NCBI GenBank assembly: GCA_026709985.1
Contig: JAPORY010000121.1
Location: 1 to 40,990 of the forward strand
DNA from: Aestuariivita sp.
GTDB lineage: Bacteria > Pseudomonadota > Alphaproteobacteria > Rhodobacterales > Rhodobacteraceae
DNA length: 40,990 nt
Reading direction: 5' to 3'
Each line of letters starts with the position of its first letter. Positions within the stretch are counted from its first letter, which is position 1. Below, in pieces: positions 24,727-38,370 of the stretch. The notes under the pieces were generated by a model. That model did no database searches. It saw only the letters and a program-made list of their open reading frames with translations, and was not told the origin of the DNA. Made by a program: the position numbers and the translations under genes.

Positions 24727-26151
24727 TCAAGTAGGAAATTCGGCCAAACCAAAGCGGCGCGATTGCACCGTGTTTCCAACAACTTGATTGCGAACAAGCG
24801 GACCAAGTAACACCAGCGTCACAAACAATAGCCCGATTTCGCTATGATAAACAAACGAATATCCGGTTGCCGGGGTCGCCAACCCGGCGCCCCAAACGCC
24901 CGTCAAAACGATCGAATTAATCCAATCACAAAGGGCCCCGCCAAGCGCGACGGCGAAACCCGCAGCCGTCGCCTGCGCCGCTCCCCAAGCACCTAGGGCC
25001 AAACCGCGGCCAGCGAAACCCTGCGCCGGTAGCGACATTGCAGCCATCAGCGTCGAGACGGCAAATAACCCGCCGCCAAAGCCAATCAACCCCGCACCAA
25101 AGAAAAACAACGCTGCTGAGCCGAATGGTGCTGCAAATACCACCACCGAAAATGCCCAAATACCAACCAAGGCACCAAGCCCCGTTAGCCGGTACGGATC
25201 GGAGCCACGATTTAATCGGTACCCGGCCCAAATAAATCCCAACAGGGCACCAGCGGACCACATTGCCGTGAGCAACGTCGTTGCGGATACCGACAATCCG
25301 AGAATTTCGCCACCGTAAGGCTCTAACAAGACGTCTTGCATGTTGAATGCCATTGTTCCGACAAAAACGCACGCCAGCAGCCGCCCTGATCGACCGCCTT
25401 TCATGAAATCCGCCCAGGCGTCACGAAATAACGGTCGCGGTGCTGATAAATCCGCACGGTGAACCGCACGCATCTTTTCTTGTTTCCACAATGCGACGAG
25501 GTTCAATAAGACCCCCGCAACAGCGATTCCTTGAATAACTCGAATAAGCCTGAGATCGGAGTAATCCATCAAGAGAGCGCCGACGATTATTGCCGATACT
25601 CCCATGCCCACAAGAAACATGATATAGAGTAAGGCAACGACCCGCGGCCGAGTTTCCGGCGTCGCCCGATCAGAGGCGAGTGCAAGACCGGCAGTCTGCG
25701 TCATGTGAAGGCCTAAGCCCGTCATCAAGAACGCTAGGGCTGCAAGGACTTCGCCAGCGAAGGGGATTTCATGCACAACATCGCCGCCCAGCACCAAGAG
25801 CGCGAACGGCATAACCGCCAGGCCACCAAACTGCCATAGCGAGCCAAACCAAAGGAACGGCACCCGCTTCCATCCTAAAACTGAGCGATAGGTGTCGGAT
25901 TTAAAACCCAAGAGAGCTCGAAAAGGCGCGATCAATACTGGTAACGCGATCATTATCGCGACCAGTACTGCCGGTAGACTCATCTCGACAATCATCACTC
26001 GGTTTAATGTCCCTAGCAACAGCACAGTTGCCATACCGACAGTCAGTTGAAACAGCGACAAACGCAGCAACTGCCGCATCGGAAAACTGTCACTCGCGGC
26101 ATCAGCGAATGGCAACATACGCATCCTTATGGCTCCGAGGCGCAAGTTCAC
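24727..26151 (-). CDS. lhaA: Light-harvesting 1 assembly protein LhaA (PucC family)
   Basis: A 474-residue, roughly 12-helix transporter-like protein of the PucC/BCH1 branch of the major facilitator superfamily. Motifs: GTLNRVMIVEMSLPAVLVA, FKSDTYRSVLGWKRVPFLWF, GLGLHMTQTAGLALASD and NMQDVLLEPYGGEILGLSV. It is thought to deliver bacteriochlorophyll or assist LH1 assembly. The GTG at 26151 overlaps the bchM stop (GTGA) and has GGAG upstream; an ATG at 26124 also has GGAG and would shorten it by nine residues. Confidence 0.95.
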   Translation of the reverse strand: MNLRLGAIRMRMLPFADAASDSFPMRQLLRLSLFQLTVGMATVLLLGTLNRVMIVEMSLPAVLVAIMIALPVLIAPFRALLGFKSDTYRSVLGWKRVPFLWFGSLWQFGGLAVMPFALLVLGGDVVHEIPFAGEVLAALAFLMTGLGLHMTQTAGLALASDRATPETRPRVVALLYIMFLVGMGVSAIIVGALLMDYSDLRLIRVIQGIAVAGVLLNLVALWKQEKMRAVHRADLSAPRPLFRDAWADFMKGGRSGRLLACVFVGTMAFNMQDVLLEPYGGEILGLSVSATTLLTAMWSAGALLGFIWAGYRLNRGSDPYRLTGLGALVGIWAFSVVVFAAPFGSAALFFFGAGLIGFGGGLFAVSTLMAAMSLPAQGFAGRGLALGAWGAAQATAAGFAVALGGALCDWINSIVLTGVWGAGLATPATGYSFVYHSEIGLLFVTLVLLGPLVRNQVVGNTVQSRRFGLAEFPT

Positions 26152-26831
26152 GGCTCTAACTCCATCGCTTGTGAGATATAGAATCCGCTTCTGACCGTCT
26201 GAAGGGGACGTAAGTTTCGCTCAACTTTAGCACGAATGAGATCCTCGCGAAGCTGCGCGACACTGTGTGGGACAATCATCGGAGACCGATCAGAGCGTGG
26301 GAAAAGCTTGCCAACACTCCACATTGCGAGCAACATCTTGGTTCGCGGGGCTAACGAGAATAGAAGCTTTCCCGAAACCTGTTTGGAGATAGCGCCGAGC
26401 GCTGCGGCAACATCAGGCACCGAATAGTAGATTAAGCTATCCATCGCAATCGCATGATCGAAACTGCCAAAACTGTGCCTTAGCATATCCCCAGACTCAT
26501 AAGATATTTTATGAACCAGTTCTGAGGGAGTTCGCCGTTGAGCGACTTCAAGAAGGCGCGGTGATACATCGCAACCCACCACAGTCGCGCCGCGCCGTGC
26601 GAGTTCGATTGCCATCTGACCCGCACCGCACCCCGCATCAAGTATCCGCTGTCCAGAGAGGTTCTCGGGCAGTTGGCCTAGAAGCAATGAGCGCATTTGG
26701 TCGCGTCCTGCACGTACAGACTGCCGCACACGCGAGACCGGGGCATCGGAGGTGAGCCGTTCCCATGTTCGCGTTGCGGTTTTGTCGAAGTAAGTTTCGA
26801 CCCGCGCAAGAGTGAGACTATAGGTTGTCAC
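26148..26831 (-). CDS. bchM: Magnesium-protoporphyrin O-methyltransferase
   Basis: A 227-residue SAM-dependent methyltransferase with the SAM motif ILDAGCGAGQMAIELARRG (about 65-83), followed by VVGCDVSPRLLEVAQRR. It methylates the C13 propionate of Mg-protoporphyrin IX, giving the substrate of AcsF. It begins with GTG at 26831, directly after the bchL stop, so the two are tightly coupled. Confidence 0.95.
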   Translation of the reverse strand: MTTYSLTLARVETYFDKTATRTWERLTSDAPVSRVRQSVRAGRDQMRSLLLGQLPENLSGQRILDAGCGAGQMAIELARRGATVVGCDVSPRLLEVAQRRTPSELVHKISYESGDMLRHSFGSFDHAIAMDSLIYYSVPDVAAALGAISKQVSGKLLFSLAPRTKMLLAMWSVGKLFPRSDRSPMIVPHSVAQLREDLIRAKVERNLRPLQTVRSGFYISQAMELEP

Positions 26832-27800
<969 letters not shown>

Positions 27801-27816
27801 TCACTGAACGAGTTTT

Positions 27817-30800
27817 TCATAGCGCTGCCACTCCTTCTAGCTGGTCTTCGAGGCTATCTGCAGCCTCTTGCAGGGCCGACAGAGTTTCCTCGTCCGGCTG
27901 CCAATATTTTCGCTCAGAGGCTTCAATAAGACGGTTTGCCATTCGGCTTGACGCCATCGGGTTCAGTTCCGCCAAGCGATTACGCATATCTTCATCAAGG
28001 ACGAATGTCTCACTCATCCGCTGATAAACCCAATCATCAACTTGCCCGGTCGTCGCCGACCATCCAACTGTATTGGTGACATGCGCTTCGATTTGCCGCA
28101 CCCCTTCGGCACCATGCCGCAGCAACCCTTCAAAAAACCGCGGATTGAGCGAACGCGAGCGCGTCTCAAGAGCGAGTTGATCTCGCAGCGTTCTGACTTT
28201 ACCGGCACCGTGGGTCTGGTCGCTAATATAGACAGCCGTATCGGAACCCTTGGCGCGTTTAACCGCACGCGCAATTCCGCCGAGCGTATCAAAATAGTGA
28301 TCAACAGTCGTCACCCCAAGTTCAACACTTTCGAGGTTCTGATAAGCGAGATCCACATCTCCGAGCACCTGCTGCAACAGTTCGGGATTAGCCGCCGCTT
28401 TCCCATCAATACCATAGGCAAATGACTTTCGTGTCTCAAAAGCATCGGCTAATTCATCCTCATCACCAAAAGCGCTCGAGTCGACAAGATGATTGACATT
28501 TGATCCATAAGCACCCTCGGCGTTGGAAAACACGCGCAGCGCTGCTGTCGCGAGATCAACACCCGTTTTTTCTTGGTAGGCAAGGGCGTGAGCGCGAATG
28601 AAATTCATTGCAAGCGGTTCATCGGCCTGCGCACACACTAAGGCCGCCTCTGCGAGCATGCGCGTTTGCAACGGCAGCAGATCGCGGAAAATACCCGATA
28701 GCGTCATGATGACATCTATCCGCGGTCGTCCGAGCTCCGGCAAGGGAATCAAGTCGGCACCCGCGAGCCGCCCAAAGCTATCAAACCTTGGTCGGCAACC
28801 CATCAGTGCCAAAGCCTGACCAATTGGCCCGCCGTCGGACTTAATATTATCAGACCCCCATAGAACCAAGGCAACTGAGCGTGGCAATGTCGGGTGGGCG
28901 TCAAGGAGAAGTTGAGCTTGTTTTGCGCCATCGCGACAAGCGTACGCAGTCGGCATCCGAAACGGATCGAAAGCATGAATATTGCGACCTGTCGGCACAA
29001 TCTCTGTCGAACGAATCAAATCACCGCCAGCAACCGGCTCAATATAGCGCCCCGCCAATGCACGAAGAAGTGCTGGTATTTCACAATCCCTGCTTAGCGC
29101 ATTGGCGACACCATCACGTGCGTCAACATCAGTCGTATCAATCAGATCAAGATATTGCTCTCGTTCTGCGTCCGTTATTGGCTTGCCGAGGACGTGTAGG
29201 CCATCGGGAATTAGTGCGTCTTCTGTTTCCAATAACCGCAACCACAATTGCTGCGGCGATATTCCCTGCATGTCGACAGCGTCCGCTTGTTCGCCAATCA
29301 GCTTCTCCAACTCATCACGATGAGGATCATCCGGTGCTAAGCTACGCCAGCGCGTAAGGCTGTCCTTCAGCTCTTGCAGACCCTTATATAACCCCGACTG
29401 AGCCAAAGGCGGTGTCAGATGCGTTACTGTAACGGCACCAGATCGCCGCTTAGCAAGTGAGGCTTCCGACGGGTTATTACACGGATATAAGTAAACATTG
29501 GGCATGTCGCCAATTAGACGATCCGGCCAGTCACTGGCGCCAGAGCCAGCCTGTTTCCCGGGCATGAACTCTAAGGCCCCATGCATGCCAAAATGGAGAA
29601 CGGCATCGGCTTGATAGCTGTTGCGCAACCAAAGGTAGAATTGCGCGAAGGCATGGGTTGGCGCGAATCCTGTTTCAAACAACAGACGCATTGGATCGCC
29701 TTCGTAACCGAATGTCGGTTGAACGCCGACGAAGACCGTGCCGAACTCTTGACCCAAGATAAACACGCCCCGCCCGTCGGCTTGAATACGGCCCGGTGCT
29801 GGTCCCCAAGCGGCTTCAATTTCGTCCAAATAGGGAGTTTCGGTAATGATGGTATCGGCGTCGACGCAGGCCGCAACATGAGCGGGCTGTCCGTATTTTT
29901 TTGCATTGCCCTCAAGAACTGCTGTGCGTAGCGCCGCAACACTCTCTGGTAGATCAATGCGATACCCATCAGCCTGCATGGCTTGTAGGGTATTGTAGAG
30001 GCTCTCAAAAACACCGAGGTAAGCGGCGGTGCCAACCGCGCCAGCATTCGGTGGAAATCCATACAAGATGATCGCGATTTTCTTGTCGGCATTTCCCTTG
30101 CGCCGCAAACTTACAAGACGACGCGTTTTTTCAACGAGGTGGTCCACTCGCTCTGGGCAGGCGACCATCTGTTTGTCGTTTGCGATTCCTTGACAAGCAC
30201 GAGCGCAGCCCTGACACCCCTCGGGGCCTAAGCGACCGCCAAATACGGTCGGATTGGTCGCCCCGTCCAATTCTGGCAACGCAATTAACATCGTGGTTTC
30301 AATTGGACCCAATCCTTGCGACGAAGCTGCCCACTGACCAAGGGTTTGAAACTCTAACGGGTGAGCCGCAACGTAAGGCATATCAAGTTCCCGTAGAACC
30401 TTGATGGCGGCGGCATTGTCATTATAGGCGGGCCCGCCAACCAACGAAAAACCCGTCAGCGACACCATCGCGTCAATATGTGCGCCGGCAGAACTACAGA
30501 AAAACTTCGAAATTGCGGGGCGCGCGTCGAGCCCTCCAGAAAATGCGGGTAGGACGCGCATTCCTTGCGCTTCGAACCCTTTGATTACCGCGTCATAGTG
30601 CGCGGTGTCAGAACTCAACACATAGGAACGCATTAGCAACAGCCCAATCGTCGCCGTCGCATTCGGCGACGAGGGCAGTTGGTCTATGTCGGTTGTGATC
30701 CGCTCGGGCAGATCAGGATGATATAATCCGACATCAGGATAATCCATTGGAGCGGCTGCCGGCGTGGCATCCCAGTCGGTATTGTCCGCATAACGATTGA

Positions 30801-31375
30801 GCAGAAATCGCAACATCGCCTCGACGTTATCATCGGAGCCAGCCAACCAGTATTGCATCGTGAGAAACCACGCACGGAGATCTTGGGCTTTACCTGGAAT
30901 AAGTCGTAGGATTCGCGGCAGGCGCCGAAGCAGCGCCATCTTTTTTTCAGCTGAATTGGAAGACGGCTTCGATGAGCCCCGAAGCTTCTTCATCAGTTTC
31001 ATCATGCCCGACGAGGGGGCCGCCATATCAAGACTACCCATCTTGGTCAGCTTGACGATAGACGCGTCAGAAATCATCCCAATTATGGCATCACAGTCAT
31101 CGCGGCGTGCCTGAAGGATTGGTAGGATTCGGGCGACATGCTCTTCGAGAAACAGCAGGTTGACAACAATGATATCGCTCTGCTCTACAGCTCGTCGGGT
31201 CGCTTCGAACGCATCAGGATTTTCGCCCCATTCGGCGGCGGCATGAATCGACATGCTCAAGCCGGGGTAATCGACGATGAGCTTTTGCATCGCCCGTTCG
31301 GCGGGTCCAGCCACATGGCTGTCAAGCGTTACAATGGTCACGCGGTAATCGGATAGGCCGCCGTGAATTTCGCAA

Positions 31376-31386
<11 letters not shown>
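27817..31386 (-). CDS. bchH: Magnesium chelatase subunit H
   Basis: A 1189-residue porphyrin-binding subunit, normal length for BchH. It opens [20 protein letters not shown] and contains [20 protein letters not shown], a hallmark of BchH/CobN proteins, plus [20 protein letters not shown] and [20 protein letters not shown]. It inserts Mg2+ into protoporphyrin IX with BchI and BchD, which are not in this window. The ATG at 31386 ([10 protein letters not shown]) is preferred: it overlaps the bchB end by 11 nt with GAAGG upstream. Longer starts lie deep inside bchB. Confidence 0.96.
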
Positions 31387-34633
<3,247 letters not shown>

Positions 34634-34637
<4 letters not shown>

Positions 34638-34660
34638 TGTTTTCGGGTGGGGCAGGACAT
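34634..34660 (-). CDS. Eight-codon leader ORF overlapping bchF
   Basis: The minus strand reads ATG TCC TGC CCC ACC CGA AAA CAA TGA (MSCPTRKQ), preceded by AGGGGAGAGATAAAC, a strong Shine-Dalgarno at good spacing. Its TGA overlaps the bchF ATG as ATGA, while bchF itself lacks a good site. This arrangement would make bchF translation depend on ribosomes finishing the leader. Seen in the sequence; the coupling is inference. Confidence 0.5.
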
Positions 34661-34696
34661 GTTTATCTCTCCCCTCATTTTGCGGTCATTTCTGCC

Positions 34697-34726
34697 ACTA
34701 TAATCGGCTTGCGTGTAAACTGTCAA
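34697..34726 (-). promoter_or_regulatory. Probable sigma-70 promoter of the bchF superoperon
   Basis: On the minus strand TTGACA (34721-34726) is followed after 18 bp by TATAGT (34697-34702). The -35 lies inside the TGT-N12-ACA site at 34721-34738, so a bound repressor would block polymerase. The distance to bchF leaves a leader of about 50 nt containing the short ORF. Confidence 0.6.
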
Positions 34727-34738
34727 CAAAAATTTACA
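34721..34738. promoter_or_regulatory. PpsR/CrtJ-type operator, bchF side
   Basis: TGTCAACAAAAATTTACA fits the PpsR/CrtJ consensus TGT-N12-ACA, with AT-rich interior. It covers the -35 of the minus-strand bchF promoter. PpsR itself is encoded at 35767-37191, so repression of pigment genes under oxygen is expected. A longer inverted repeat, TGTAAA (34714) to TTTACA (34733), overlaps it. Confidence 0.75.
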
Positions 34739-34747
34739 CTTATCTTC

Positions 34748-34759
34748 TGTAAACTTACA
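34748..34759. promoter_or_regulatory. 12-bp palindrome TGTAAACTTACA of unknown role
   Basis: TGT-N6-ACA, nine bases from the bchF-side PpsR site. The spacing is too short for the PpsR consensus, though half-sites TGTAAA recur three times in this 50-bp stretch. It could be an auxiliary contact or a site for another regulator. Confidence 0.3.
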
Positions 34760-34864
34760 AAATTTCTGTGCCGGTAATTTGAGCGAATTTGTCCGCAAAA
34801 TATAAGTTAAATCAATAATATATCCAAACGTTCTTTGTGGCTGAGAAAAAAGCCCCCTCAGAAC

Positions 34865-34882
34865 TGTCAATTTCTTTTGACA
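34865..34882. promoter_or_regulatory. PpsR/CrtJ-type operator, aerR side
   Basis: TGTCAATTTCTTTTGACA is a TGT-N12-ACA site whose outer six bases on each side are perfectly palindromic (TGTCAA / TTGACA). The right arm is the -35 of the plus-strand aerR-ppsR promoter, implying autoregulation. It lies 144 bp from the bchF-side site, compatible with cooperative, looped binding as known for CrtJ at divergent promoters. Confidence 0.75.
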
Positions 34883-34905
34883 TATTTCCAAGAATAGTTT
34901 AACGA
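34877..34905 (+). promoter_or_regulatory. Probable promoter of aerR-ppsR
   Basis: Consensus -35 TTGACA (34877-34882), 17-bp spacer, then TAACGA (34900-34905) as a weak -10. The -35 is the right arm of the PpsR-type site. The -10 match is poor, so the exact start is uncertain. Confidence 0.4.
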
Positions 34906-34963
34906 TAAAGAGGCCGAAAGCCGATCTTGTGTGGTATTGTCGCGAACGCGGGACGCTGTTGAC

Positions 34964-35770
34964 ATGAGCTTTGTTCATCCTGAACCCATGCAGAGTGATG
35001 TGGACTATCTTGGGTCCGTCGTTGCTCATAAATTTGGGATTTCGAGCGCCCGTCATCCCCCGACGTCAAAGGGGCATCAGCAGTCTTATGCGACGATGCT
35101 TCGGGATCCTCGCATAGTTGCAGCGGGATCGTTTGATTGTCACGCGTTCTTGGGTGATCTTTACCGTTTGGGTTTGGACGAAGACGACATCATTGATCGT
35201 TTTATCCCAGCGGCTGCGCGAGCCCTTGGCGTTTGTTGGATTGAGGATGCGTTAGGATTTTCTGACGTGACGGTTGGTGCTTTGCGGTTGCAAGCGCTCC
35301 TTGCCGAGTCAGCGTATCGGTATGGGTTTACGTCGTTTTTAGAAGGTGTGTCTGATGTTCGCCAAGAGGTACTGATCGTCTCTCGGGCTAAGGAACAGCA
35401 TACGCTAGGATGTTTCGTGTTGGCGGCGCAGTTGCGCCGTCGTGGTGCAAATGTAACCCTCCATTTGAGCGAATCGGATAACTCAATTTATCAACGAATC
35501 CTTGGCGACGTTTGGGACACCGTATTATTTTCGACTTCTTGTCGAAATGATTTGCCGAAGATTTGTGCCCTAATGCTCTCGGTGCGACGCCAAATTTCTT
35601 CGGTTCCATTGTTTGCTCTTGGTGGATCGTTTTTGGACACGTGCGAGCGCGGTGGTTGTGAGGAGCCCTTAGAGGGTTTTGATATCGTCACCAACGACCT
35701 TGATCGCGTGATAAACCGACGCCAGCATTTGTGTGACGGGTCTACCAATCAAAGTTGGGCAATTCGATGA
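34964..35770 (+). CDS. aerR: B12-dependent photosynthesis regulator AerR/PpaA
   Basis: A 268-residue protein of the AerR/PpaA family, which binds cobalamin and acts as anti-repressor of PpsR/CrtJ in light. The helical part (about 45-130) has FLGDLYRLGLDEDDIIDRFI and DVTVGALRLQALLAESAYRY. The cobalamin domain begins with AKEQHTLGCFVLAAQLRRRG, where the His of EQHTLG corresponds to the B12-coordinating His of AerR, and continues with NVTLHLSESDNS and VLFSTSCRNDL. The ATG at 34964 is preferred (GGGAC upstream) over a GTG at 34931 that adds 11 residues. It overlaps ppsR by 4 nt. Confidence 0.88.
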   Translation: MSFVHPEPMQSDVDYLGSVVAHKFGISSARHPPTSKGHQQSYATMLRDPRIVAAGSFDCHAFLGDLYRLGLDEDDIIDRFIPAAARALGVCWIEDALGFSDVTVGALRLQALLAESAYRYGFTSFLEGVSDVRQEVLIVSRAKEQHTLGCFVLAAQLRRRGANVTLHLSESDNSIYQRILGDVWDTVLFSTSCRNDLPKICALMLSVRRQISSVPLFALGGSFLDTCERGGCEEPLEGFDIVTNDLDRVINRRQHLCDGSTNQSWAIR

Positions 35771-37191
35771 TGCCGGTATCTGAGAATAACTTTTTGCCGA
35801 AGGCCGATATTTCCGCTATCCCGATGGATTTCTTTCGTGAGGTTGTGGCAACAGCGTGCGATATCGCGTTACTGGTTTCTTCGGAGCGAACCATTGTATC
35901 AGTATTGGTCAACGATACCGATGAGTCGCTGGGCGATTTAGGCCATTGGGAGCAGCAACCATTGCCTGAGGTCTTAACCGAAGAAAGTGTCCCGAAGTTC
36001 TTGAAAGCGCATGAGACGTTATTGTCCGGCGGCGAGTTTCGCCGCCGTTTAGAACTCAACCACCGTGACCGAACGGGCTGGGAATTTCCCGTTCAATACG
36101 CCATGCGACGATATAATCAGGGCTCTGGTGTCTTAATGCTCGGCAGAGATTTGCGGACAGTGGCTGATGCCCAGCAACGTTTGATTAGCGCCCAGTTGGA
36201 ATTAGAGAAAACTTATGAACGCCATCGTGCAGAAGATGCGCGATATCGGGTTTTGCTCAACAGTTCACGCGATGCCATTGTGCTGCTCTCAGCGCCAGAC
36301 GGATGCATACAAGAAGCGAATCAGGCGGCCGAATTCATGCTCGGCGTTGGGAACCGATCACTTGTTGGTCAGCCTTTTGCTAATGTGCTCAAGCAATCCG
36401 ATGCGAACGGTTTGATTGAGCAGTTGTTGCGTCCCGATGACCGTCAAGAGCGAGGTGCGTTAACCCTTGAGACCCCAACATCATTGGGGAAGGTACGCGT
36501 GTATCCAAAAGTGTTTCGCACGCTCGGCGAGCAGTTCATAATGGTTCGGATCGAGTCTGAGAGCGCTCATGATCAGCTGGTTGATCCCTTAACGGCTAAT
36601 CTCACCGCCTTGTTCTATGCGGGTCGTGACGCGATTGTATTTTGCAACGAAAGCGGTGCGATTGAGACTGCGAATGCTCGTTTTCTTGAATTGATTGATG
36701 CCGGACAATTGAGCGACATAAAGGGACGGTCGCTGAGTAATTTTCTACGACGCGGGCGCATTGATCTGAATGTCCTGCTTGAGAATTCAAAGAGTAATCG
36801 ACAGATACGATCTTACTCAACCGATCTAATTGGTGAATATGGTTCGACTCTTGGTGCTGAGATCTCCGCTACCTGCGTTGATCGCAGCGATGAACCGGTT
36901 TTTGGTTTTATCATACGCGATACGATTGGGGTTGATGCCCTTCGCCAAACCGCTCGGACGGCTGGTACTGAAGACACGAACAGCAAGGTGCGAGAGCTTG
37001 TTGGATCGTTGAAACTGCGGGAGATTGTTGCGGAAGCGACAGACGTAGTCGAGAAAATGTGTATTGAGACGGCCGTTGCGATAACCCGAAACAATCGCGT
37101 GGCGGCAGCTGAAATGTTAGGACTTTCTCGCCAGAGTCTGTACGTGAAACTAAGAAAATATGGATTGCTCAAGAAAGGCCCCGATGAGTAA
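35767..37191 (+). CDS. ppsR: Photosynthesis repressor PpsR/CrtJ
   Basis: A 474-residue repressor with an N-terminal PAS-like domain (about 20-130), a helical Q-linker (AQQRLISAQLELEKTYERHR), two PAS domains (about 155-265 and 280-395) and a C-terminal Fis-type helix-turn-helix, NNRVAAAEMLGLSRQSLYVK. Cys432 in EKMCIETAVAI precedes the helix-turn-helix and corresponds to the redox-active Cys of CrtJ. It binds TGT-N12-ACA sites, two of which lie upstream in this window. The ATG at 35767 overlaps the aerR stop (ATGATG). No photosynthesis gene follows it. Confidence 0.95.
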   Translation: MMPVSENNFLPKADISAIPMDFFREVVATACDIALLVSSERTIVSVLVNDTDESLGDLGHWEQQPLPEVLTEESVPKFLKAHETLLSGGEFRRRLELNHRDRTGWEFPVQYAMRRYNQGSGVLMLGRDLRTVADAQQRLISAQLELEKTYERHRAEDARYRVLLNSSRDAIVLLSAPDGCIQEANQAAEFMLGVGNRSLVGQPFANVLKQSDANGLIEQLLRPDDRQERGALTLETPTSLGKVRVYPKVFRTLGEQFIMVRIESESAHDQLVDPLTANLTALFYAGRDAIVFCNESGAIETANARFLELIDAGQLSDIKGRSLSNFLRRGRIDLNVLLENSKSNRQIRSYSTDLIGEYGSTLGAEISATCVDRSDEPVFGFIIRDTIGVDALRQTARTAGTEDTNSKVRELVGSLKLREIVAEATDVVEKMCIETAVAITRNNRVAAAEMLGLSRQSLYVKLRKYGLLKKGPDE

Positions 37192-37422
37192 TACGCGTTT
37201 AGGCGTTAATCATCTATGTCGAGAATTGCCGACTCAATTAACCGCTATTTTTTTGCACCATTAGCGAAAAGGTGAACTCAACCCAAGGCGTGGGAAGTCA
37301 CATTGAGCGGGAATCAGTTGCAGTGAAATAGTGAACAGTTCTCCCGACAAAGGCTGCGTACCAAAGTGATTCAAATTCGCTAAATGCAAAGAATTACAAC
37401 GAAGTCAGTCAGAAGCGCGTGA
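37192..37422. other. Non-coding stretch downstream of ppsR
   Basis: No ORF with family match. A T7 run near 37243 follows no clear stem, so no terminator can be assigned. This is the border between the photosynthesis genes and IS-derived DNA. Confidence 0.4.
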
Positions 37423-37638
37423 TACAGTGATGTGGCTGCGGTTAATGACGGCCTTCCCCGCAAGTATGAGACTGTTAACCAGTCCGCAAAAGAATGTTAA
37501 TGATACGGCGCATACCAATGGCATTGAATCCTTTTGGGCGCTGCTGGAGCGTAACTGTTGTAGCTCACTTCATCATGTCGCGAAAGGAACTTGGATCGCC
37601 ATTTCGCAGAAGTTGCGGGACGGCTTAGTCTTCAGTAA
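37423..37638 (+). pseudogene. IS1595-family transposase C-terminal relic
   Basis: Three frames must be joined: YSDVAAVNDGLPRKYETVNQ then SAKE in the first, VNDTAHTNGIESFWALLERN then LHHVAKG in the second, and LDRHFAEVAGRLS ending at a TAA (37636-37638) in the third. Together they match the C-terminal third of ISXO2-like IS1595 transposases (ET.NHS..EYV...AHTNGIESFW..LKR.......H.S.KHL.R...EF.GR.N). At least two frameshifts and loss of the 5' two thirds make it dead. It is a different element from the copy at 39601-40534. Confidence 0.75.
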
Positions 37639-37801
37639 AGCGACGCCCGCGTCCTATTGAGGGAACTAATCGCAGATATGATCGGCCAAAATATGTCTTA
37701 TCGGCATTTGACATTGCGAACACAGAGGGGATTGCCACACCGATGCCGGAGCCGCAGGCAAAAACTAAGGGGATTATAGCGATAGCCAGCCATTTTTTCA
37801 C
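37625..37801 (-). CDS. Small exported or lipoprotein-like protein, unknown
   Basis: A 58-residue frame whose GTG overlaps the HNH stop (GTGA). It starts VKKWLAIAIIPLVFACGSGI, a basic residue pair followed by a hydrophobic core, with a Cys that could be a lipobox (VFAC) or an internal part of a signal ending at VFA. The last ~8 residues run into the IS1595 relic, so its original C-terminus may have been replaced. No family recognised; genes of this type occur beside phage-derived nuclease genes. Confidence 0.4.
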   Translation of the reverse strand: MKKWLAIAIIPLVFACGSGIGVAIPSVFAMSNADKTYFGRSYLRLVPSIGRGRRFTED

Positions 37802-38049
37802 AGCACATAATCCGTCCACCCATGTCCGTCAGCCAGCCGCTCAGCAACGAATTGTCTAAATGGCTTGGCTCCCCGCCGCCGATTGCAATTCGGGCAAAGC
37901 AACTGCTTATTCTCGGCGTCATCGGACCCGCCCCGTGCCTTTGCCCGGATATGATCCACATGGGGCCGTTCAAAAAGCACGACCAGACAGCCTGGACAGA
38001 ATCCGCATTGCCTCAGTCGGTATGCGTCAATGATGCGCTTATCATCGGC
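37798..38049 (-). CDS. HNH endonuclease, start unclear
   Basis: The frame has CGFCPGC, then VDHIRAKARGGSDDAENKQL and LCPNCNRRRGAKPF, i.e. two CxxC zinc knuckles and the D-H...N...N pattern of an HNH nuclease. The first GTG (37980) would cut off CGFCPGC. In-frame sequence extends upstream to the TGA at 38050-38052 with no ATG, GTG or TTG. A one-base loss near GCCGATGATAAG, or a rare start codon, would explain this. It may be the nuclease partner of the methyltransferase at 38666 or a phage packaging HNH; the sequence does not decide. Confidence 0.6.
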   Translation of the reverse strand, partial: ADDKRIIDAYRLRQCGFCPGCLVVLFERPHVDHIRAKARGGSDDAENKQLLCPNCNRRRGAKPFRQFVAERLADGHGWTDYVL

Positions 38050-38370
38050 TCAATCGGGAATATCCTGAACTTCGTGATCGCGCTGGTCGAACGCGTTGCG
38101 TCAATTGCCATCCCATCCAGTTGTTGGATTGAACGCATTTATCCAGCAACCCATCCCTGACTAGACTACTTAGGACGCCCCACACAATGGCATCATTATC
38201 CTGTTTCTGGGCATACCTGCCCTCTCAAAAGATTCCGGCCCGCCTGCCATTCTCGGACCGTCAACACACTCCCCGTTCTTCTTGACCTCATGCAAGATTT
38301 CTAAGATGGTAGCGCGAAGATGGGCAACGCCCCGAAGCCCATGACGCTGGGTAAGCGGCGGGATCATCAC
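38050..38370 (-). pseudogene. Frameshifted tandem paralogue of the winged-helix gene
   Basis: The opening frame from ATG 38370 gives HLRATILEILHEVKKNGECV and stops at 38170. Shifting frame near 38210 recovers NDAIVWGVLSSLVRDGLLDK and QSNNWMGWQLTQR, and a second shift near 38090 recovers EFDQRDHEVQDIPD to a TGA at 38050-38052. These align to the neighbouring gene (HLEEAILDVLLEA, NDAIVQGMLNKL, QLNNRGGWQLTDREF). The two are tandem duplicates, and this copy is broken twice. Confidence 0.75.

Noticed and set aside
34748-34759. Third PpsR site
   Set aside because: TGT-N6-ACA has the wrong spacing for the TGT-N12-ACA consensus; listed only as a palindrome.
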